Part shown: piece by piece, positions 14,601 through 22,786 of the stretch | How positions within the stretch are numbered: the first letter of the stretch is position 1 | How the letters are laid out: each line of letters opens with the position of its first letter | DNA from: JBPCRW01 sp050996405 | GTDB lineage: Bacteria; Acidobacteriota; Blastocatellia; Pyrinomonadales; Pyrinomonadaceae | DNA length: 32,833 nt | Assembly (NCBI GenBank): GCA_050996405.1 | Contig: JBPCRW010000180.1 | Location: 1-32,833 of the forward strand | Direction of reading: 5' to 3' | Translations under genes and position numbers: made by a program | Notes under the pieces: generated by a model | Database searches by the model: none | Told to the model about the DNA's origin: nothing | The model's input: only the letters and a program-made list of their open reading frames with translations

Positions 14601-14648
14601 GTGTGTTTTCTTCTTTTGCGCCCTTACTGCGTGTGGGCTTCCGCAAAA
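14551..14648. repeat. Tandem and inverted repeat overlapping the SRPBCC 3' end
   Basis: A 24-base unit beginning ATTTTGCAGAAA occurs twice in tandem (14551-14574 and 14575-14598). The second copy plus flank (14576-14601) is an imperfect inverted partner of 14623-14648: 11 bp perfect at the inner end (GCAGTAAG with CTTACTGC), then mixed, and TTTTG with CAAAA at the outer end. The element encodes the end of the upstream protein and ends 21 bases before the next gene's GTG. Confidence 0.75.
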
Positions 14649-14669
14649 TATAAGAAAACTTTTAATCAA

Positions 14670-15782
14670 GTGAAAATAAAAACAATCGAACTTATCGAAA
14701 TCAACCTGCCGCTCGTTCATTTTTTTGAAACAAGTTTCGGCAGAACTTACGAGCGCAGAATCATCTTAGTTCGCGTTTCGGACGAGCAGAAAATGGAAGG
14801 CTGGGGCGAAGTAACGTGCGGCGAAACGCCTTCGTATTGCGAAGAATGGACGGACGCGGCTTGGGTCACAATCGAAAAAATTCTCGCCCCCGCAGTCGTC
14901 GGAAAAGAGTTTGAAAAAGCGGAAAACGTTTGGGATTTAATGAAAAAAGTTCGCGGAAACCGGATGGCGAAGGCGGCGATTGAAACCGCCGTCTGGGATT
15001 TGGAAGCGAAGAAATTGAACGTGCCGTTGTGGAAATATTTGGGCGGCGTTAACGCGGAAATTAAGTGCGGCGTTTCAATCGGAATTCAGGATTCCGTCGA
15101 ACAGCTTTTCAGTAAAATTCAGACGGAATTAGATGCGGGTTACAGACGAATAAAAATTAAAATCGCGCCGCATTGGGATTATGAAATCGTCAAAAAAGTG
15201 CGCGAAAAATTCGGCTCGATTCTATTGATGGGCGATGCGAATTCGGCGTATTCATTGAACGATATTGATTTGTTCAAGCGGATGGACAAATTTAATTTAA
15301 TGATGTTTGAGCAGCCGCTTGCCTACGACGATATGCTCGACCACGCGAAATTGCAGCGTGAAATCCGAACACCGATTTGTCTGGACGAATCAATTCGCTC
15401 GCCGGAAGACGCGCGAAAAGCTATCGAACTCTGCGCGTGTCAAATTATCAACGTCAAACTCGGTCGCGTTGGCGGACACGCGCAGGCGAAATTGGTTGAA
15501 CAAGTCGCTCGTGAAAATCAAATTCCCGTCTGGTGCGGCGGAATGTTGGAGTCGGGAATTGGACGCGCTCACAACATCGCAATGTCAACTTTGCAGGGTT
15601 TCACTTTGCCGGGCGACGTTTCCGCGTCAAAGCGTTACTGGCACGAGGACATTATCGAACCGGCGGTTGAAGTCACTGCGCGCGGAACAATCATCGCGCC
15701 GGAAAAAGCCGGAATCGGTTTTGAAGTAGGGCGCGACAGAATCGAAAAACTGGCAGTTAGACGAGAACTAATATCAGCATAA
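14670..15782 (+). CDS. o-Succinylbenzoate synthase / N-succinylamino acid racemase family
   Basis: Enolase-superfamily enzyme of the MenC/NSAR group, about 370 residues from GTG 14670 (VKIKTIELIEINLPL). Catalytic features: K-x-K in RIKIKIAP, metal ligands D in MGDANSAY, E in MFEQPL and D in CLDESI, and the second lysine in INVKLGRVGG. The open frame reaches 14601, but that extension only translates the repeat upstream. This group comprises OSBS (menaquinone) and NSAR (N-succinylamino acid racemisation). Because the genome carries futalosine genes, NSAR or a related racemase is more likely. The family call is firm; the substrate is not. Confidence 0.9.
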   Translation: MKIKTIELIEINLPLVHFFETSFGRTYERRIILVRVSDEQKMEGWGEVTCGETPSYCEEWTDAAWVTIEKILAPAVVGKEFEKAENVWDLMKKVRGNRMAKAAIETAVWDLEAKKLNVPLWKYLGGVNAEIKCGVSIGIQDSVEQLFSKIQTELDAGYRRIKIKIAPHWDYEIVKKVREKFGSILLMGDANSAYSLNDIDLFKRMDKFNLMMFEQPLAYDDMLDHAKLQREIRTPICLDESIRSPEDARKAIELCACQIINVKLGRVGGHAQAKLVEQVARENQIPVWCGGMLESGIGRAHNIAMSTLQGFTLPGDVSASKRYWHEDIIEPAVEVTARGTIIAPEKAGIGFEVGRDRIEKLAVRRELISA

Positions 15783-15784
15783 AA

Positions 15785-15891
15785 TTCACTACAGCGACAC
15801 AGAAAAGAATTAGCCACGAATAACACGAATTAAATTTTATCCTGCCCATCCTGTTTTTATTTCCTCCGCGTCTCTGTGCCTCTGTAGTGAA
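15785..15891. repeat. Composite nested phrase repeat before ettA
   Basis: TTCACTACAG (15785-15794) pairs with CTGTAGTGAA (15882-15891), and after a 3-base mismatch CACAGA (15798-15803) pairs with TCTGTG (15873-15878). Inside the loop sits GAATTAGCCACGAATAACAC (from 15807), a variant of the arm of the 14001 hairpin, then an unrelated phrase around TCCTGCCCATCCTG. It fills the gap between the OSBS-family gene and ettA and ends 22 bases before ATG 15914. Confidence 0.75.
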
Positions 15892-15913
15892 AATCTGTTT
15901 TAATAATTTATTT

Positions 15914-17602
15914 ATGAGCAATCAAGAACCAAACAAAATTATTTTCTCGATGGTTAGGGTCAGCAAGTTTTACGACAAAAAGCCTGTCCTGAAAGACATT
16001 TATTTATCATTTTTCTACGGCGCGAAAATCGGCGTTCTCGGTCTGAACGGGTCTGGTAAATCTTCGCTTTTGCGAATTATTGCCGGAACGGACAAGGAAT
16101 TTAACGGCGAAGTCGTTTTTTCAAAAGGTTACAGCATCGGTTATCTCGAACAAGAGCCGAAACTCGACGACGCGAAAACCGTCAGGGAAATTGTCGAAGA
16201 AGCTGTCGGGGAAACGGTAAATTTGTTGAAAGAATACGAAGAAATCAACACGAAATTTGCCGAGCCGATGACGGACGACGAGATGAATAAACTCATCGAA
16301 CGGCAAGGCGCGGTGCAGGAAAAACTCGACGCGGCGGACGCTTGGGATTTGGATTCGCGGCTGGAAATGGCGATGGACGCGCTGCGCTGTCCGCCTGCGG
16401 ATACGCCGATAAAAAATCTTTCGGGCGGAGAAAAACGCCGCGTCGCTTTGTGCCGTCTGCTGCTGCAAAAGCCGGATATTTTGTTATTGGACGAGCCGAC
16501 AAATCATTTGGACGCGGAAACCGTCGCGTGGCTCGAACAACATTTGCAGAAATATGAAGGAACGGTTATCGCCGTCACGCACGATAGATATTTTCTCGAT
16601 AACGTCGCGGGCTGGATTTTGGAACTCGATAGAGGCGAAGGCATTCCTTGGAAGGGAAATTATTCGTCATGGCTTGAGCAGAAACAACAGCGTTTGGCGG
16701 GCGAGGAAAAGACGGAGGCGAAACGTCAAAAAGCTTTGGAGCGCGAACTCGAATGGATTCGGATGTCGCCGAAAGGTCGCCACGCGAAATCAAAAGCGCG
16801 AATTAACGATTATGAAAATCTCGCCGCGCAGGAAACTGAAAAACGAATTGACGATTTAGAAATTTATATTCCGGTTGCCGAACGCTTGGGCGGAAACGTT
16901 ATCGAAGCCAAAGGCGTTTCAAAATCTTACGGCGATAAACTGCTGTTTGAAAATCTTGAATTCAGCTTGCCGCGCGGCGGAATTGTCGGCGTTATCGGCG
17001 CGAACGGCGCGGGCAAAACCACTCTGTTTAAGTTAATTACGGAGCAGGAAACGCCGGATTCGGGCGATTTTAAAGTCGGCGAAACGGTCAAACTCGGCTA
17101 CGTTGACCAGTCGCGCGATTCTCTGAACGCGGACAAAAATATCTGGGAAGAAATTTCCGGCGGTCTCGACATGGTGCAGCTCGGAAAACGCGAAATGAAT
17201 TCGCGCGCGTATGTTTCGCGTTTTAATTTTTCAGGCAGCGACCAGCAGAAAAAAGTCGGCAATCTTTCGGGCGGCGAGCGCAACCGCGTGCATCTGGCGA
17301 AAATGTTAAAGACGGGCGCGAATGTTTTACTGCTTGACGAGCCGACCAACGATTTGGATGTCAACACGATGCGCTCCCTCGAAGAAGCACTCGAAAATTT
17401 CGCGGGCTGCGCCGTCGTCATCAGCCACGACCGCTGGTTTTTAGACAGAATCGCCACGCACATTCTGGCGTTTGAAGGCGATTCAAAAGTCGTCTTTTTC
17501 GACGGCAATTATTCCGAATACGAGGTGGATAAAAAAGCGCGGCTCGGACACGATGCAGACCAGCCGCATCGGATTAAATATAGAAATTTGACGCGGGCTT
17601 AA
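15914..17602 (+). CDS. ettA: EttA, energy-dependent translational throttle ABC-F ATPase
   Basis: ABC-F protein of 562 residues with two ATPase domains. First domain: GLNGSGKSS, LSGGEKRRVAL, ILLLDEPTNHLD. Second domain: GANGAGKTT, LSGGERNRVHL, VLLLDEPTNDLD. The start region IIFSMVRVSKFY...FFYGAKIGVLGL and the GRHAKSKARINDYENL linker match EttA closely. EttA binds the ribosomal E site and gates the first elongation steps according to the ATP/ADP ratio. ATG 15914 is chosen; the frame opens further up at GTG 15887, inside the repeat, without conserved sequence. There are no membrane segments, as expected. Confidence 0.96.
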   Translation: MSNQEPNKIIFSMVRVSKFYDKKPVLKDIYLSFFYGAKIGVLGLNGSGKSSLLRIIAGTDKEFNGEVVFSKGYSIGYLEQEPKLDDAKTVREIVEEAVGETVNLLKEYEEINTKFAEPMTDDEMNKLIERQGAVQEKLDAADAWDLDSRLEMAMDALRCPPADTPIKNLSGGEKRRVALCRLLLQKPDILLLDEPTNHLDAETVAWLEQHLQKYEGTVIAVTHDRYFLDNVAGWILELDRGEGIPWKGNYSSWLEQKQQRLAGEEKTEAKRQKALERELEWIRMSPKGRHAKSKARINDYENLAAQETEKRIDDLEIYIPVAERLGGNVIEAKGVSKSYGDKLLFENLEFSLPRGGIVGVIGANGAGKTTLFKLITEQETPDSGDFKVGETVKLGYVDQSRDSLNADKNIWEEISGGLDMVQLGKREMNSRAYVSRFNFSGSDQQKKVGNLSGGERNRVHLAKMLKTGANVLLLDEPTNDLDVNTMRSLEEALENFAGCAVVISHDRWFLDRIATHILAFEGDSKVVFFDGNYSEYEVDKKARLGHDADQPHRIKYRNLTRA

Positions 17603-17614
17603 AGCAAAATATAG

Positions 17615-17686
17615 AAGAAATTAACAGGGATAATAGGGATTAACAGGGATATTTAAATCATTTATTTTTATCCCTGTTAATTTCTT
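17615..17686. repeat. Inverted repeat with tandem TTAACAGGGAT units
   Basis: 17615-17632 and 17669-17686 form a perfect 18-bp inverted repeat. TTAACAGGGAT occurs at 17621-17631 and again at 17640-17650 (19-base offset), with its complement in the right arm. It begins 12 bases after the ettA stop and may terminate that transcript, although only a broken T-run follows. Confidence 0.75.
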
Positions 17687-17738
17687 TTGATAATTATCTG
17701 AAATTCGTGTTGATTTTCATCGAAAACGTATTCCGCTT

Positions 17739-17766
17739 TTGCAAATTTATGAATCGCGCGTAGAAT
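17739..17766 (+). promoter_or_regulatory. Putative sigma70-like promoter for the PagL-like gene
   Basis: TTGCAA (17739-17744, four of six matches) and TAGAAT (17761-17766, five of six) are separated by 16 bases. Transcription would begin near 17773, 27 bases before ATG 17800. It lies after the inverted repeat that probably ends the ettA transcript. Confidence 0.45.
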
Positions 17767-17799
17767 GTTGTTCGTCTTTTAAAACTTATCTGAAAATCT

Positions 17800-18447
17800 A
17801 TGAAAATTTATCTCGGACAATTGTTTTTGTCATGCCTCTGCTGTCTGTTTTTAGCAATCTCGGTTGCCGCGCAGACAAGCGACGAAGGTAAAAACGAGTT
17901 CAGTATTTGGGGCGGATTTTCGCCGAAATCTTCGACCGTTATCAGAGGCACGGGGCGCACGCCGGACGCGCGTTTCGGCGTTGTTAATTTTCGCTACGCG
18001 CGGCGTTTTAACAATAACGATACGGTAAATCTGAAATACACTTTGGACGTTACGCCTGTCGCAATTTTAAATTATCCGGATTTTGATTATATTCAAATAT
18101 CGCCGACCGTCTTTCAAAAAATTCGCAGCAAGCGCGAAACGCGCTACGGTTTTGGGTTGTCGCCGCTCGGCTTGCAGATAAATTTTCGCCCACGCAAAAA
18201 ACTTCAACCATTTATCGAAGGCACGGGCGGGCTTTTATATTTCAACAAAAATACGCCGAACGCCGTCGGCAAACGTTTTAATTTTACGGCGGATGTCGGC
18301 GCGGGTCTTGAATATCAATTGGAAAACGGCAAAGCCGTCACGTTCGGCTACAAATACTTTCACATTTCAAACGGCAATCGCGGACAGGAAAATCCGGGTT
18401 TTGACAACAATCTTTTCTATATTGGTTACACTTTTCTCAAGAAATAG
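17800..18447 (+). CDS. PagL-like acyloxyacyl hydrolase (lipid A 3-O-deacylase family)
   Basis: 215 residues with a signal peptide (hydrophobic residues 5-22, cleavage near AAQ). The mature part has alternating beta strands, as in the PagL eight-strand outer-membrane barrel. The catalytic region reads YKYFHISNGNRGQENPGFDNN: H-x-S-N matches the PagL His/Ser pair, with a following Glu. It ends in an aromatic beta-strand (NLFYIGYTFLKK), as outer-membrane proteins do. The family removes the 3-O acyl chain from lipid A, so the cell likely has lipopolysaccharide or related lipids. Activity is inferred from family. Confidence 0.82.
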   Translation: MKIYLGQLFLSCLCCLFLAISVAAQTSDEGKNEFSIWGGFSPKSSTVIRGTGRTPDARFGVVNFRYARRFNNNDTVNLKYTLDVTPVAILNYPDFDYIQISPTVFQKIRSKRETRYGFGLSPLGLQINFRPRKKLQPFIEGTGGLLYFNKNTPNAVGKRFNFTADVGAGLEYQLENGKAVTFGYKYFHISNGNRGQENPGFDNNLFYIGYTFLKK

Positions 18448-18454
18448 TTGAATA

Positions 18455-18512
18455 TAGTGGTGAGTTGTGAATGGTGAGTTGAAGAAACATCACAATTCAC
18501 AACTCGCCACTA
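18455..18512. repeat. 22-bp hairpin in the hisS leader
   Basis: 18455-18476 pairs with 18491-18512 over 22 positions with one G-T pair and one mismatch. The arms contain doubled GGTGAGTTG-type phrases. The hairpin ends 5 bases before ATG 18518, so it would sit across the ribosome landing site of hisS if transcribed. Confidence 0.75.
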
Positions 18513-18517
18513 AAGAA

Positions 18518-19843
18518 ATGAGCAAGACACAACCAGCGCGCGGGATGCGCGATTTTCTGCCCGCCGAGATTCGCAAACGCAATTATGTTATCGGCATCAT
18601 CCGCGAAGTTTATGAATCTTACGGTTTCGAGCCGCTCGAAACTCCGGCGGTCGAAAACATCGAAACGCTCACGGGCAAATACGGCGAAGAAGGCAACCAA
18701 CTGATTTTCAAAATCTTAAAACGCGGCGAAAAACTCGACGTGAATGATAAAGAATTAGCCGATTTAGCTTTGCGCTATGATTTAACCGTGCCGCTGGCGC
18801 GTGTCGTCGCCAATTATAGAAATGAACTGCCGAAATTTTTCAAACGTCATCAAATTCAACCAGTCTGGCGCGCCGACCGTCCGGCGCGAGGGCGTTTCCG
18901 CGAATTTTATCAATGCGACGTTGACACAATCGGTTCGAGTTCGATGATTGTCGAAGCGGAACTCTGCGCGGCGGTGAGCGAGATTTTAACAAGATTAGGA
19001 TTTGATGATTTCGTTATTCGCGTCAATCATAGAGAAATTTTATATGCGATGCTGGATGCCGTCGAAATTGCCGAAGAAAAGCAAACCGATGCGCTCGTCG
19101 CTCTGGATAAACTCGACAAAATCGGCGGCGAAGGCGTTTTAAAGGAATTTGAAAATCGCGGCATAGATGAAAACGCGGCGAGTAAATTGCTTCGATTATT
19201 TGACGAATTAAAAAATTCGGATAATTCGCATATTCTTTCGAGTCTTTCGGAATTTATCGGCAGCCGCGAAGCGGGCAAACAAGGCATCAATCAAATTTCG
19301 CAGATTTTTAAATTAGCGCATCTCGAAAATCTTAAAATTGACGCTTCGCTGGCACGCGGTTTGAGTTATTACACGGGCGCGATTTTTGAAGTCAATGTTC
19401 CAGATTTGGCGGGAAGCATCGCCAGCGGCGGGCGTTACGACGGTTTGATTGGAATGTTCGGCAAAGAGCAAATTCCGGCGTGCGGTTTCTCTTTGGGCTT
19501 GGAAAGAATTTTGGTCGTAATGCAGGAGCGCGGAATGTTTCCGCTCGAACTTGCAGCAAGTCCGGCGGATGTTTTAGTAACCGTCTGGAACGAAGAATCG
19601 GCGGACGAATCGTTAAAGTTAGCGAGTGAATTGCGAAAGAAAAATTTGCGCGTTCTGGTTTATCCAGAAATTGATAAACTCGGCAAACAGTTTAAATACG
19701 CGGACGCAATCGGCATCAATTTCGTTTGCGTTTTGGGTGAATCCGAGATTGCCGAAAACAAAGTGACGCTCAAAAATATGCGGACGGGCGCGCAGGAAAT
19801 CGTCGAACGCGGCGAGATTGCGGCGAAGATAAAAGAAACTTAA
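18518..19843 (+). CDS. hisS: HisS, histidyl-tRNA synthetase
   Basis: Class II aminoacyl-tRNA synthetase, 441 residues from ATG 18518 (MSKTQPARGMRDFLP). Motif 2 is FREFYQCDVDTIG. The histidine-specific blocks are GLSYYTGAIFEV and SGGRYDGLIGMFG, and motif 3 is ACGFSLGLERI. The C-terminal anticodon-binding domain begins near PADVLVTVW. The frame opens at ATG 18467, but that adds only residues encoded by the upstream hairpin. Essential housekeeping gene. Confidence 0.97.
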   Translation: MSKTQPARGMRDFLPAEIRKRNYVIGIIREVYESYGFEPLETPAVENIETLTGKYGEEGNQLIFKILKRGEKLDVNDKELADLALRYDLTVPLARVVANYRNELPKFFKRHQIQPVWRADRPARGRFREFYQCDVDTIGSSSMIVEAELCAAVSEILTRLGFDDFVIRVNHREILYAMLDAVEIAEEKQTDALVALDKLDKIGGEGVLKEFENRGIDENAASKLLRLFDELKNSDNSHILSSLSEFIGSREAGKQGINQISQIFKLAHLENLKIDASLARGLSYYTGAIFEVNVPDLAGSIASGGRYDGLIGMFGKEQIPACGFSLGLERILVVMQERGMFPLELAASPADVLVTVWNEESADESLKLASELRKKNLRVLVYPEIDKLGKQFKYADAIGINFVCVLGESEIAENKVTLKNMRTGAQEIVERGEIAAKIKET

Positions 19844-19940
19844 AAAATTATTGTCGGTTGTAAAATCGGCATCAAATTGTTTTCGGAAAACTCTCGAAAA
19901 GGGTAAAATAATCAAAATAAATTTACAGCGGAGAAAAATT

Positions 19941-20330
19941 ATGATGAAAAATATGATTGTAAAACGCCTTTCTGCGGTTGCCGCGCTGTTTGTGTTTTCA
20001 ATGAGCGTTTTCGCGTTTGCGGCGGGAATCGAAGGCAAATATAAAGGCTTGGCGAATCTCGAAGGGCTTGGCAATATTGCGGTAACGGCTGAAATAAAGG
20101 GCAGCGACGATAAATTATCGGGCAACATTACCTCGTCGCAGGGTGACGCGCAAATACTCGACGGCAGCGTTAAGGACGGAAAACTCACGCTTCAAATCGC
20201 GGTCGGCGATACGGCGGCGACGGTCAACGGAACGGTGGACGACAAGGGAAAAATCACGGGCAGTATTTCCGGCGACCAGATAAACGGCACTATCGAAATG
20301 TCGCGTGTCGAAGAAACTCCGGCAAATTAA
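19941..20330 (+). CDS. Small secreted protein, unknown function
   Basis: 129 residues from ATG 19941, with GGAG at 19930-19933 seven bases upstream; the frame extends to TTG 19851 without support. A signal peptide spans RLSAVAALFVFSMSVFAFAAG. The mature part is a series of short beta-strands with repeated pattern (KLSGNITSSQGDAQILDGSV, KLTLQIAV, ATVNGTVDDKGKITGSISG), like small periplasmic or lipid-binding beta-sandwiches. I do not recognise a named family. It follows hisS by about 100 bases and probably has its own promoter. Confidence 0.85.
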   Translation: MMKNMIVKRLSAVAALFVFSMSVFAFAAGIEGKYKGLANLEGLGNIAVTAEIKGSDDKLSGNITSSQGDAQILDGSVKDGKLTLQIAVGDTAATVNGTVDDKGKITGSISGDQINGTIEMSRVEETPAN

Positions 20331-20341
20331 GACAGGAAATT

Positions 20342-20448
20342 GGACGCGGACGAACGCGGATTTTCACAGATTCTTTCAGAAAGTTGTAAGAATAAAAATT
20401 GCTCTTAAAACCCGCGTTAATCTGATAAATCGGCGTTCATCCGCGTTC
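20342..20448. repeat. Long imperfect inverted repeat before the DinB-like gene
   Basis: 20342-20372 (GGACGCGGACGAACGCGG then ATTTTCACAGATT) is an imperfect reverse complement of 20419-20448. In the first 22 positions 19 match and one more is a G-T pair; then a one-base offset and CAGATT with AATCTG. Each arm holds two GAACGCGGA-type phrases. It ends 22 bases before ATG 20471. Confidence 0.7.
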
Positions 20449-20470
20449 TATTGTTAGGTTTCAAAAAACT

Positions 20471-21052
20471 ATGAAAGAGATTCTGCAAAATTTTTTGGAC
20501 GAATCAACCGCGGCGTTTCGCAGTTACAAAAAACTGTCGGAACGAGCAATTGAGCAAGTTTCGGACGAAGAATTTTTTCGTTCGATTGATGAGGAATCAA
20601 ATTCGATCGCGCTGGTCGTCAAACACTTGAGCGGAAATTTGCGCTCGCGCTGGACGGATTTTTTAACGACTGACGGCGAAAAGACGGATAGAAATCGTGA
20701 CGCTGAATTTGCCGAAACCGGCGATACGCGCGAAAGTTTAATGCGGAGTTGGGGATCAAGCTGGCAAATTCTTTTCGCTTCGCTCGAATCTTTGAAAGTG
20801 GAGGATTTGGATAAAAAAGTAAAAATTCGCGGCGAAGACTTTACGATTATTCGCGCGATAATTCGTTCGCTCTCGCACACGGCTTATCACGTCGGGCAAA
20901 TTACGTTTTTAGCCAAACATTTTCGCGCCGCCGAATGGAAAACTTTGAGCATTCCGAAAAACAAATCGGCGGAATTTAACCGCTGGCTCGACGGGCAAAA
21001 AGACAAAGGAAATTATCTGGAAGCCGCCGCCGATTTTAATAAACAAAAATAA
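20471..21052 (+). CDS. DUF1572 (DinB-like four-helix) protein
   Basis: 193 residues, all alpha. Possible metal-binding histidines fit the DinB superfamily: one in LVVKHLSGNLRSRW (helix 2) and two in HTAYHVGQITFLAKHF. The end WKTLSIPKNKSAEFN is characteristic of DUF1572. Bacillithiol transferases and damage-inducible DinB proteins share the fold, but no substrate is known for this family. A terminator for the opposite-strand neighbour lies just behind its stop. Confidence 0.85.
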   Translation: MKEILQNFLDESTAAFRSYKKLSERAIEQVSDEEFFRSIDEESNSIALVVKHLSGNLRSRWTDFLTTDGEKTDRNRDAEFAETGDTRESLMRSWGSSWQILFASLESLKVEDLDKKVKIRGEDFTIIRAIIRSLSHTAYHVGQITFLAKHFRAAEWKTLSIPKNKSAEFNRWLDGQKDKGNYLEAAADFNKQK

Positions 21053-21055
21053 AAA

Positions 21056-21084
21056 AAGCGGGAGGAGAGAGTGTTTTCCCGCTT
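21056..21084 (-). terminator. Rho-independent terminator of the 21109-21384 gene
   Basis: AAGCGGGA (21056-21063) pairs with TCCCGCTT (21077-21084) across a 13-base loop. Read on the minus strand the stem is followed by a run of T (complement of the A-run at 21051-21057), which fits termination of the minus-strand gene. On the plus strand no T-run follows. Confidence 0.75.
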
Positions 21085-21108
21085 CAGGTTTATTAAGTTT
21101 TAAAGAAA

Positions 21109-21384
21109 TTAGCGAACGCGAACGCGGCTGATAACTCTGGTCGTCGTTCTGCCGTTCGGTAAATGTCTGGTTTGAATCGTTTCACGATAAGTTCTGGAAC
21201 CGCTGCGGATAACGCGCGTGCGCGTGACGACCCTCACGCGGGGATTAAAACGTCCGCGATGGCGCGTCACGCGAGTCGTCGTGACCGTGGTTTGATTTTC
21301 CACGCCGGCTGTTTTTGCTTCGGCGAACAAAGGCATTGCCATTATAGACAAGCTAAGAATTGATAACGTTAAGAATTTTTTCAT
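21109..21384 (-). CDS. Small secreted basic protein, unknown function
   Basis: 91 residues. The signal peptide KKFLTLSILSLSIMAMPLFAEA is followed by a low-complexity Arg/Thr/Val-rich mature part with repeated RVRVVTRTRV-like strands (TTTRVTRHRGR, TRTRVIRSGSRTYRETIQTR, RTTTRVISRVRVR). A strong ribosome binding site (GAGGAGAGG on the minus strand, about 21390-21398) and a downstream terminator show that it is a real gene. No family recognised; binding to anionic polymers is only a guess from charge. Confidence 0.85.
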   Translation of the reverse strand: MKKFLTLSILSLSIMAMPLFAEAKTAGVENQTTVTTTRVTRHRGRFNPRVRVVTRTRVIRSGSRTYRETIQTRHLPNGRTTTRVISRVRVR

Positions 21385-21599
21385 TGTAACCTCTCCTCGA
21401 AATTTTTAGGCGATGTCGAAACATTGCCCGTTAAGTAAGACGCTGAAAAATGCCTTTAGGTTATAAAAAATCTCAAAAGACTTTTTTCGTGATTTTTTTC
21501 AGAGAACGTAAAATCTAATTTTGCAGATACTTGCCACCGAAAAACAGGCTCAAAATTATTTCTCTGCCGGATTCTATGATAATCTGTAAATCTGAATTT

Positions 21600-22775
21600 A
21601 TGCAAACAATTTCTATTTTAGGCTCGACCGGCTCAATCGGCTGCAACACTCTGAAAGTAGTCGAACATCTCAAAAATTTTCGCGTGGTCGCGCTCTGCGC
21701 GGGGCGCAATATGCGGAGATTTGCCGAACAGATTGCAGAGTTTCAGCCCGAACTTGTTTCCTGTGAAAACGAAAAATGCGCGGAAGAATTATCCGAAAAA
21801 CTTCATTTTTTTAAAGTTTCTAAATTGCCGAAAATTGAAACGGGCGAGCAAGGTTTGATTAAAGTTGCGACGCGCGGCGAAGCGAAAATAGTCGTCTCGG
21901 CAACGGTCGGCGCGGTCGGTTTCGTGCCGACTTTGCGGGCGTTGGAGGCGGGCAAAAGAGTCGCGCTGGCAAACAAGGAAACTCTGGTGATGGCGGGCGA
22001 ATTGATGACGAAAGCGGCGCGTGAAAACAAGGCGGAAATTCTGCCCGTCGATTCCGAACATAACGCGATTCATCAATGCTTGCGCGGCGAGAAAAAGGTG
22101 GAAGTTAAACGCTTGATTCTGACCGCTTCGGGCGGACCTTTTCGCACAAAATCAAAAACGGAAATCGCCGACGCGACGCGCGAGCAGGCTCTGAATCATC
22201 CGAACTGGAAAATGGGCGATAAAATTACGATTGATTCCGCAACCCTGATGAACAAAGGCTTGGAAGTTATCGAGGCGCGCTGGCTGTTCGGTTTCGGCGC
22301 GGATGAAATTTCCGTTCTCGTCCATCCGCAGTCGGTCGTTCATTCGATGATTGAAATGGTAGACGGCTCGATTATCGCGCAGCTTGGCGCGACCGATATG
22401 CGCCACGCCATTCAATATGCTTTGACTTACCCGACGCGCAAAACAAATTGTCTCGAACCGCTCGATTTTTCCAAATTGAATCAATTGACTTTTGAAGAAC
22501 CGGACTTAGAAAAATTTCCGTGTCTCGCGTTGGCGTATCGCGCTTTGAAAACGGGCGGAACGTTGCCCGCCGCAATGAACGCTGCCAACGAAATTGCCGT
22601 TAAAGCGTTTTTGGATAACAAAATCCGGCTTTCCGATATTCCGAAAATTATCGAAAACGTAATGGATGAACATCAAGTTGAATCGGTTGCGAGCTTGGAA
22701 ATTGTTTTGAAAACCGATTTTTGGGCGCGAAAACGAGCTATAATAAAATTGGAGAAAACCGCATCGGCGAATTAG
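21600..22775 (+). CDS. dxr: Dxr, 1-deoxy-D-xylulose 5-phosphate reductoisomerase
   Basis: Second enzyme of the MEP isoprenoid pathway; converts DXP to MEP with NADPH. Seen: the nucleotide-binding ILGSTGSIGCNTL at the N-terminus, ANKETLVMAGEL, the metal/substrate motif PVDSEHNAIHQCL, TASGGPFRT, and MNKGLEVIEARWLFG with PQSVVHSMIE. From ATG 21600 it is 391 residues, the usual length. The frame extends to 21531 with unconserved sequence. It heads a cluster with rseP and ispG, a common grouping. Confidence 0.97.
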   Translation: MQTISILGSTGSIGCNTLKVVEHLKNFRVVALCAGRNMRRFAEQIAEFQPELVSCENEKCAEELSEKLHFFKVSKLPKIETGEQGLIKVATRGEAKIVVSATVGAVGFVPTLRALEAGKRVALANKETLVMAGELMTKAARENKAEILPVDSEHNAIHQCLRGEKKVEVKRLILTASGGPFRTKSKTEIADATREQALNHPNWKMGDKITIDSATLMNKGLEVIEARWLFGFGADEISVLVHPQSVVHSMIEMVDGSIIAQLGATDMRHAIQYALTYPTRKTNCLEPLDFSKLNQLTFEEPDLEKFPCLALAYRALKTGGTLPAAMNAANEIAVKAFLDNKIRLSDIPKIIENVMDEHQVESVASLEIVLKTDFWARKRAIIKLEKTASAN

Positions 22776-22786
22776 GATAAAATATT

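Noticed and set aside
16121..16557. Long open frames on both strands inside ettA (for example 16121-16468 minus)
   Set aside because: Shadow frames of a strongly biased real gene; no recognisable domain, and ettA covers the region.
18467..18517. N-terminal extension of HisS
   Set aside because: Encoded by the upstream hairpin repeat and not conserved; ATG 18518 gives the family start.
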